Shown here piece after piece: positions 59,768 through 64,000 of a stretch of 64,000 nt of DNA. The stretch is from positions 14,756 through 78,755 of the forward strand of contig JAJPHF010000170.1 of assembly GCA_021325365.1 (NCBI GenBank). The letters are read 5' to 3'. The translations under genes were made by a program, and so were the position numbers. This stretch comes from Pseudomonadota bacterium (GTDB taxonomy: Bacteria; Chloroflexota; UBA6077; JAJPHF01). The notes beneath the pieces are model-generated. The model saw nothing but the letters and a program-made list of their open reading frames with translations. It was not told the origin of the DNA and made no database searches. The number at the start of each line of letters is the position of its first letter. The first letter of the stretch is position 1.

Positions 59768-60578
59768 GGTGGGTCAGGCGGGGAGCGAGGCGGGCCGGCC
59801 CGCGCCGCTGGGCGGCGATCGCTGCCTCTAGCCATGCCCGCGGCCCCGTGAGCCGCTCCCAGAGGTACGTCACGTACGCCGCGCGGTGGGCGGCCAGGTC
59901 CGCGAACGTCGCCTCCCCGCCCAGCCACTCGTCCGGGATGGCGGCCACGACGGCGCGGATCGCCTCCTCGCTCAGCATGGGCCGCAGCCGCGCGTCGGCC
60001 GCCGCCAGGTCGCCGGCCACCGGCAGCAGGACGTGGTCCTGAATTTGCGGGAACGGTGCCTGGATGCGCTGCTCCCAGCCCTCCCACCGGTGGTGGACGT
60101 AGAGCGCCGCGCCATGGTCGATCAGCCAATACTGAGCCTGCCAGACCAGGATGTTCGTGTTGCGCACGGTGCGGTCCACGTTCGTCAGCCAGGCGTCGAA
60201 CCACACGACGTTCGCGGCGAGGTCGGGCGGAACGTCGGTCTCTACGGCGGGATCGAACGGGAGCGCGCCGGGCAGGTAGGCGAGCCCGAAGTTGGCGCCC
60301 ACGCTGCCGCGCAGGATGTCCTGGATCTCCGGGTCCGGCTCCGCCTGGCCAAAGCCCGCGGCCAGCGTCACCAGCGCCGGCCGCGGCACCGGCAACCCCA
60401 GCTCCCGCGCCAGCCCGGCCGCCAGCAGCTCGGCGATCAGCGCCTTCGCGCCCTGGCCGGCGCCGCGAAACTTCACTACGAACGGCCCGCCCCGGTCCGT
60501 CTCCACCACCGCGGGCAGCGACCCGCCCTCCCGCAGGGGCACGTCGTACCGCACCCCCGTAAGCTCCTCGATCTCCAT
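59757..60578 (-). CDS. HipA-like kinase-fold protein
   Basis: The 273-residue protein matches the HipA-family kinase group that lacks the HipA N-terminal domain. Marks are FVVKFRGAGQGAKALIAELL (Lys of the ATP site), ARELGLPVPRPALVTLA, WFDAWLTNVDRTVRNTNILV (catalytic Asp region) and YWLIDHGAALYVHH (second Asp). HipA toxins phosphorylate a tRNA synthetase; this shorter group has no proven target. The ATG at 60578 has GGAGAGG close upstream; an upstream frame to 60647 lacks support. It is coupled to the DUF3037 gene. Confidence 0.83.
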   Translation of the reverse strand: MEIEELTGVRYDVPLREGGSLPAVVETDRGGPFVVKFRGAGQGAKALIAELLAAGLARELGLPVPRPALVTLAAGFGQAEPDPEIQDILRGSVGANFGLAYLPGALPFDPAVETDVPPDLAANVVWFDAWLTNVDRTVRNTNILVWQAQYWLIDHGAALYVHHRWEGWEQRIQAPFPQIQDHVLLPVAGDLAAADARLRPMLSEEAIRAVVAAIPDEWLGGEATFADLAAHRAAYVTYLWERLTGPRAWLEAAIAAQRRGPARLAPRLTHRVV

Positions 60579-60703
60579 GCCCTGCCTCTCCGCGCCGCCC
60601 CGGCGCCCCTTCATTCTGACATACGGCGGCCAGAGCGACGCGCCCACACCGGTTTGTGCGGATACTCGGCCACCAGGAGACGTTGGACCATCAGGAAGGA
60701 AGC

Positions 60704-60806
60704 GTAGGGCGGGGGCGAGCCTCCGCCGCCCGCCCGGGAGGGCTGCGGTCCCCTATCCCGGCGAGCGCAAGGTAGGGCGGGGGCTCGTCCCCCGCCGCCC
60801 GCCCGG
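60704..60806. repeat. Dispersed repeat family IV, two units
   Basis: GTAGGGCGGGGGC with an inverted CCGCCGCCCGCCCGG end occurs at 60704-60737 and 60772-60806. These lie in the 256-base gap 60579-60834, which holds no gene that I can see. Confidence 0.6.
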
Positions 60807-60834
60807 CGACGCTGCTGGTCGTGCCCGGCGCGCG

Positions 60835-63096
60835 CTACCGCAGCAGGCGCGTCTCGAGCGCCATGCCGCGCGCTTCGAGCGCCGCCCGCACGCGCTTGAC
60901 GGCGCCATCGTGGACCATCGCCAAGGTCGGAGAGCCCGGTATGGCGTGCAGATAAGGCTGTAGCGCCGGGTCGGCCAGCAGGGCGTCCAGGATCTCGGCG
61001 CGCTCGACCTGGAGCAGCGTCACCGCCAGCAGCGCGCCGCTCCCCCAGTCCTTCGCCCACTGCTGTACCAGCGCCGTCGCCTCGGGCGCCAGCGGTGCGC
61101 CCTGGAGCGCCGTCAACAGCCCGACGATGCTTTCGGCGTCATGGCCGGCGCGCGCGCCGCGGCGCAGGCTATCCGCAGTCAGGTGCAGCGTGCCGTCTTC
61201 GGCCTCGTCGGCGAACTCGCGGAGCGGCGCCAGCACGTACACGCTCGGCAGGCGCTGGCGCGGCGTGATGCGCCCGTCGGCGGCGACGGCGACCTGGGGG
61301 CCAGGCAGGTCGTCCGGGCCCTCGGTCAGCGCAGGGAAGCGGTCGCGCTCCAGCAGCGCCCCGTGCAGCGCTGGCAGGTCGGCCGGCTGGACGAGCGCTG
61401 CCGTGGGCGCCACGCGCCGGCCCAGCAGCGGCGCGTGGGTCGCGTCGGCTTACAGGGCGTCGAGCGTCGCCGCGTCGAGCGCGTGCAGCAGCGGCACGCC
61501 GCGCCGCACGACGATGCGGTCATGCTGCGCCCCCCACTCCTCCAGCGAGCGGCGCACGTTCTGCGGCAGCGGCGCGCCGCTTACCCGCTCCAGGAAGGCG
61601 ATGATCTCGGGCGTCTCGCGGCCGCGCCGCTGCGCCGCGTATACCGACTCGCGCGTCAGGCGATACTCGACGGCGTACTCGGCGCGCACCCGCTCGGCCA
61701 CCTCGTCCAGCCCGAACAGCACGTCCTCGCCGGTCGGCTCGAAGGCGAAGATCTGGAAGTTCGGCTGCACGACGACCTTGGTTGTGGCGGCGTCCGTGGG
61801 CAGCGCCTCGCCGCGCAGCAGGCGCGCGCCATCCGCCGTCACACGGAACGCCGTGACCGCGTCGTCGACCAGCCCAAGATCGACCACCCCCAGCGCGTGC
61901 AGCGCCTGGCCGACGACCACGCGGATGAAGCCCGCCTCGACCAGCGCCCAGCCCTTCGCCTCACCGGGCGCCATGTCCAGTGTCCAGCCGACGGGGTTGT
62001 TGTAGCCGTAGGGGTTCACCTCGGCATAGTAGTAGCCGTAGCGCGGATCGGGCCAGCTTCGCGGGTACAGGGACTCGTAGGCGCGCTGGCGCAGGCGGTC
62101 GATCAGGTGGTCGAGGGCGATCCACTCCTCCGCCGGCAGCTCGGCCAGCTCGGCCAGCACGCGCTGCCGGGCCGCCACCAGGCGCGGCGAGGCCCAGCGG
62201 GCGCCGGGGCTGCGCGCGGGGACCAAGCTGGGGCGGCGCTCGTCCGCCCGCAGCTCCTCGCCGCGCGGCGGCGCCAGCCCGGCGATGCGCGCCATCTCCG
62301 ACCAGCTCGTCGTCTCGCGGTACGCCGCGAACAGCCGCGCCATCACCGCGCGCGGCACGACGTACATCGCCCAGGGCACCGACCCGTCGTCCTGGCGGAA
62401 CACCAGGCCGCGTGTGCGGAGCGCCTCGGCGGCCTGCGGGTCCACGTCGCCCCCGAGCGCCCGCTGGGCCGTCGCCAACGCCTCGTCGGTAACCGCCCCC
62501 ATGCCCGCGAGCAGCGACACCGCCTCGAGCGTGCGCCGCTCGTCGGCGCTGAGCGCTGCGAGCGCTGCGTCGACGCTCTCGGGCGCCGCCAGCGCCGCCG
62601 CGAGCTACGCGACCAGCTCCGGCTTCGCGCGGTTGGGCAGCGCCACGCCACGCGCCCGCCCGATCTCGCGCAGCACGGCCACCGTGTTGCGGTCGAGCAG
62701 GCGGGCCAGCTCCGTGGCCGCCGTCTCCTCCAGCGCGGCGGTGAGGGCGGGCGGGGGGCCGGGCGCGACCGCTTCCGGCGCGGTCGCCCGCTCGAACGTC
62801 TTCGGCGCCCGCAGCCAGTGCAGCAGCAGCGCTGCGACGTGGCGGCACGGCCCCTCCACGTCGCAGGGGCACGTGCCTTCGAGCGTCCGCCCCTGCACGA
62901 GGATGTGGACGGGATACAGCCGCCGCCAGGTGCCGCGCACGGTGGCAGCCAGCCCATAAGGCCCCGGCTGCGTCGGGCGCAGCGCGTGACCCGCCCGCTG
63001 GTAAGCGTCGCCGCGCGCGAACTCGCGCTCGCCGCACAGGCGCCGCACGTCGGCCTCGGCGATGGCCAGGCCGGGCGCCACTGCCTGCTGCGCCAT
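60835..63096 (-). pseudogene. SWIM zinc-finger / helicase-associated gene interrupted by two in-frame stop codons
   Basis: Three consecutive segments lie in one reading frame of 754 codons. The first (63096-62605) has a SWIM-type zinc site (GTCPCDVEGPCRHVAALLLH). The second and third make the helicase-associated part (Helicase_C_3-like, FEPTGEDVLFGLDEVAERVR; QRLPSVYVLAPLREFADEAE). The stops are TAG at 62607-62605, following ELVA, and TAA at 61452-61450, following LDAL. The frame continues unbroken in both cases (LAAALAAPESVDAALAALSA; ADATHAPLLGRRVAP). Either two recent nonsense changes (CAG and CAA to stop would each fit) or sequence errors are likely; readthrough is less so. It follows the XPB helicase by about 80 bases, and such genes are often XPB neighbours. 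Confidence 0.8.
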
Positions 63097-63175
63097 GCGC
63101 TACCCTCTCGTCAGGCGCGGGGTATCGCGTGCTGGGGACCAGCCGCGCATACGGAAACGTGCCACCGACGAGCCG

Positions 63176-64000
63176 CTAGCGGTCGCCGCTCGCCTGGCGG
63201 TACCGCGCGAGGTCGATCACGTTCGCCGCTGCAGCGGCCGCGTACCGCGGCGTCGCCTGCGCGGCGGGCGCGTAGCCGGCGATCTCGTCGTCGTAGAGGA
63301 TCTCGTACTGGTAGCCCTGCTCGGTCAGGAACATCTGGCGGTTCGCGGCGAACTCCTGGTCCCGCGTGTCGCGCGTCACCAGCGTGTAGAAGTGGGCGAG
63401 CGCGCCGTCACGCTTGGGGCGCAGGATGCGCCCCAGCCGCTGCGCCTCCTCCTGCCGCGAGCCGAAGGTGCCGGAGATCTGGATCGCCACCTGCGCGTCG
63501 GGCAGGTCGATCGAGAAGTTCGCCACCTTCGACACCACGAGCAACCGTACCTCCCCCTCGCGGAACGCCGCGTACAGCTTCTCGCGCTCGCGGGTGGGCG
63601 TCTTGCCGGTGATTAGCGGCGCGTCGTAGCGCGCCGCCACCGCTTCGAGCTGATCGAGGTACTGGCCGATGATCAGTACCGGCTCGGCGGCGTGCTTCGC
63701 CACCAGCGCGTCGAGCAGCGGCAGCTTGGCCGGGTTCTCGGCCGCCACGCGGTACTTCTCGCGCTCCTCGGCCAGCGCATAGGCCATCCGCCGCTCCTCC
63801 GGCAGGCGCACGCGCACCTCGTGGCACTGCGCCGTGGCGATCCACCCCTGCCCCTCCAGCTCGCGCCACGGCACGTCGTACTTCTTCGGCCCGATCAGCG
63901 AGAACACGTCGCCCTCGCGGCCGTCCTCGCGCACCAGCGTGGCCGTCAGGCCCAGGCGGCGCCGCGCCTGGATCTCCGCCGTCACGCGGAACACCGGCGC
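63176..64000 (-). CDS. DNA repair helicase XPB, C-terminal part (runs off window end)
   Basis: About 274 residues of a superfamily 2 helicase are seen and the frame is open to the last base. It shows VFRVTAEIQARRRLGLTATL and VREDGREGDVFSLIGPKKYD (XPB-like thumb region), VLIIGQYLDQLEAVAARYDA (motif IV), GEVRLLVVSKVANFSIDLPD (V) and QRLGRILRPKRDGALAHFYT (VI). This is the bacterial XPB group, which unwinds DNA with 3' to 5' polarity and is found in Actinobacteria and Chloroflexota. The N-terminal helicase half is outside the window. The SWIM gene follows. Confidence 0.95.
   Translation of the reverse strand, partial: APVFRVTAEIQARRRLGLTATLVREDGREGDVFSLIGPKKYDVPWRELEGQGWIATAQCHEVRVRLPEERRMAYALAEEREKYRVAAENPAKLPLLDALVAKHAAEPVLIIGQYLDQLEAVAARYDAPLITGKTPTREREKLYAAFREGEVRLLVVSKVANFSIDLPDAQVAIQISGTFGSRQEEAQRLGRILRPKRDGALAHFYTLVTRDTRDQEFAANRQMFLTEQGYQYEILYDDEIAGYAPAAQATPRYAAAAAANVIDLARYRQASGDR

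Overview
The window is very GC-rich (roughly 70 percent or more) bacterial chromosome with short gaps, many ATGA or TGATG overlaps and frequent GTG and TTG starts. I infer a monoderm-like, GC-rich lineage, most likely Chloroflexota (Thermomicrobia or Dehalococcoidia-like), with Actinobacteria as the alternative. The reasons are GatCAB instead of GlnRS, KaiC-like ATPases, a bacterial XPB helicase, an F420-type luciferase-like oxidoreductase, DUF4012, a sortase with a sorting-signal protein, and many dispersed GC-rich hairpin repeats. No rRNA, tRNA, CRISPR array, transposase or phage gene was seen.

Layout. 1-9800 holds a membrane-protein fragment, an LLM oxidoreductase, gatB, a receiver and KaiC-like pair, gatA and gatC, two uncharacterised proteins and a histidine kinase. 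10140-27168 is a large rightward exopolysaccharide locus: degenerate receiver, Wzc-like tyrosine kinase, initiating sugar transferase, two Gfo/Idh/MocA dehydrogenases, deacetylase-like protein, DegT aminotransferase, Wzy-like polymerase, two glycosyltransferases, Wzx-like flippase, CAP-domain protein and a MacB/FtsX-type ABC exporter. 27205-36062 encodes surface proteins: a GH5-like glycosidase, a DUF4012-sortase fusion, a protein with an LPKAG sorting signal, a pseudo-receiver membrane protein, a 35-residue membrane peptide, a dimethylformamidase-like secreted protein and a Tyr/Pro-rich secreted protein. An N-acetyltransferase at 37601-38209 may belong with the sugar genes.

36225-57757 is mixed: Rieske oxygenase, site-2 protease with CBS domains, a leftward block of receiver, Hpt and CpaE/MinD-like genes, two NMT1-type substrate-binding lipoproteins without a permease, amidohydrolases, PcrA helicase, two histidine kinases, two TatA-like proteins with zinc-ribbon tails, response regulators and a cupin. 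57819-64000 is all leftward: MFS transporter, a DUF3037 and HipA-like kinase pair, and an XPB helicase (cut by the window end) followed by a SWIM/helicase-associated gene interrupted by two in-frame stop codons.

Most interesting are: (i) the DUF4012-sortase fusion next to its probable substrate, which looks like a self-contained surface-anchoring module attached to the polysaccharide locus; (ii) dispersed repeats whose ends supply the stop codon of the neighbouring gene; (iii) the doubly interrupted helicase partner gene; (iv) a perfect 27-bp-arm palindrome between two zinc-ribbon TatA paralogues; (v) a recent gene-conversion tract between the two dehydrogenases; and (vi) promoters that mostly read as extended -10 elements without a -35 box.
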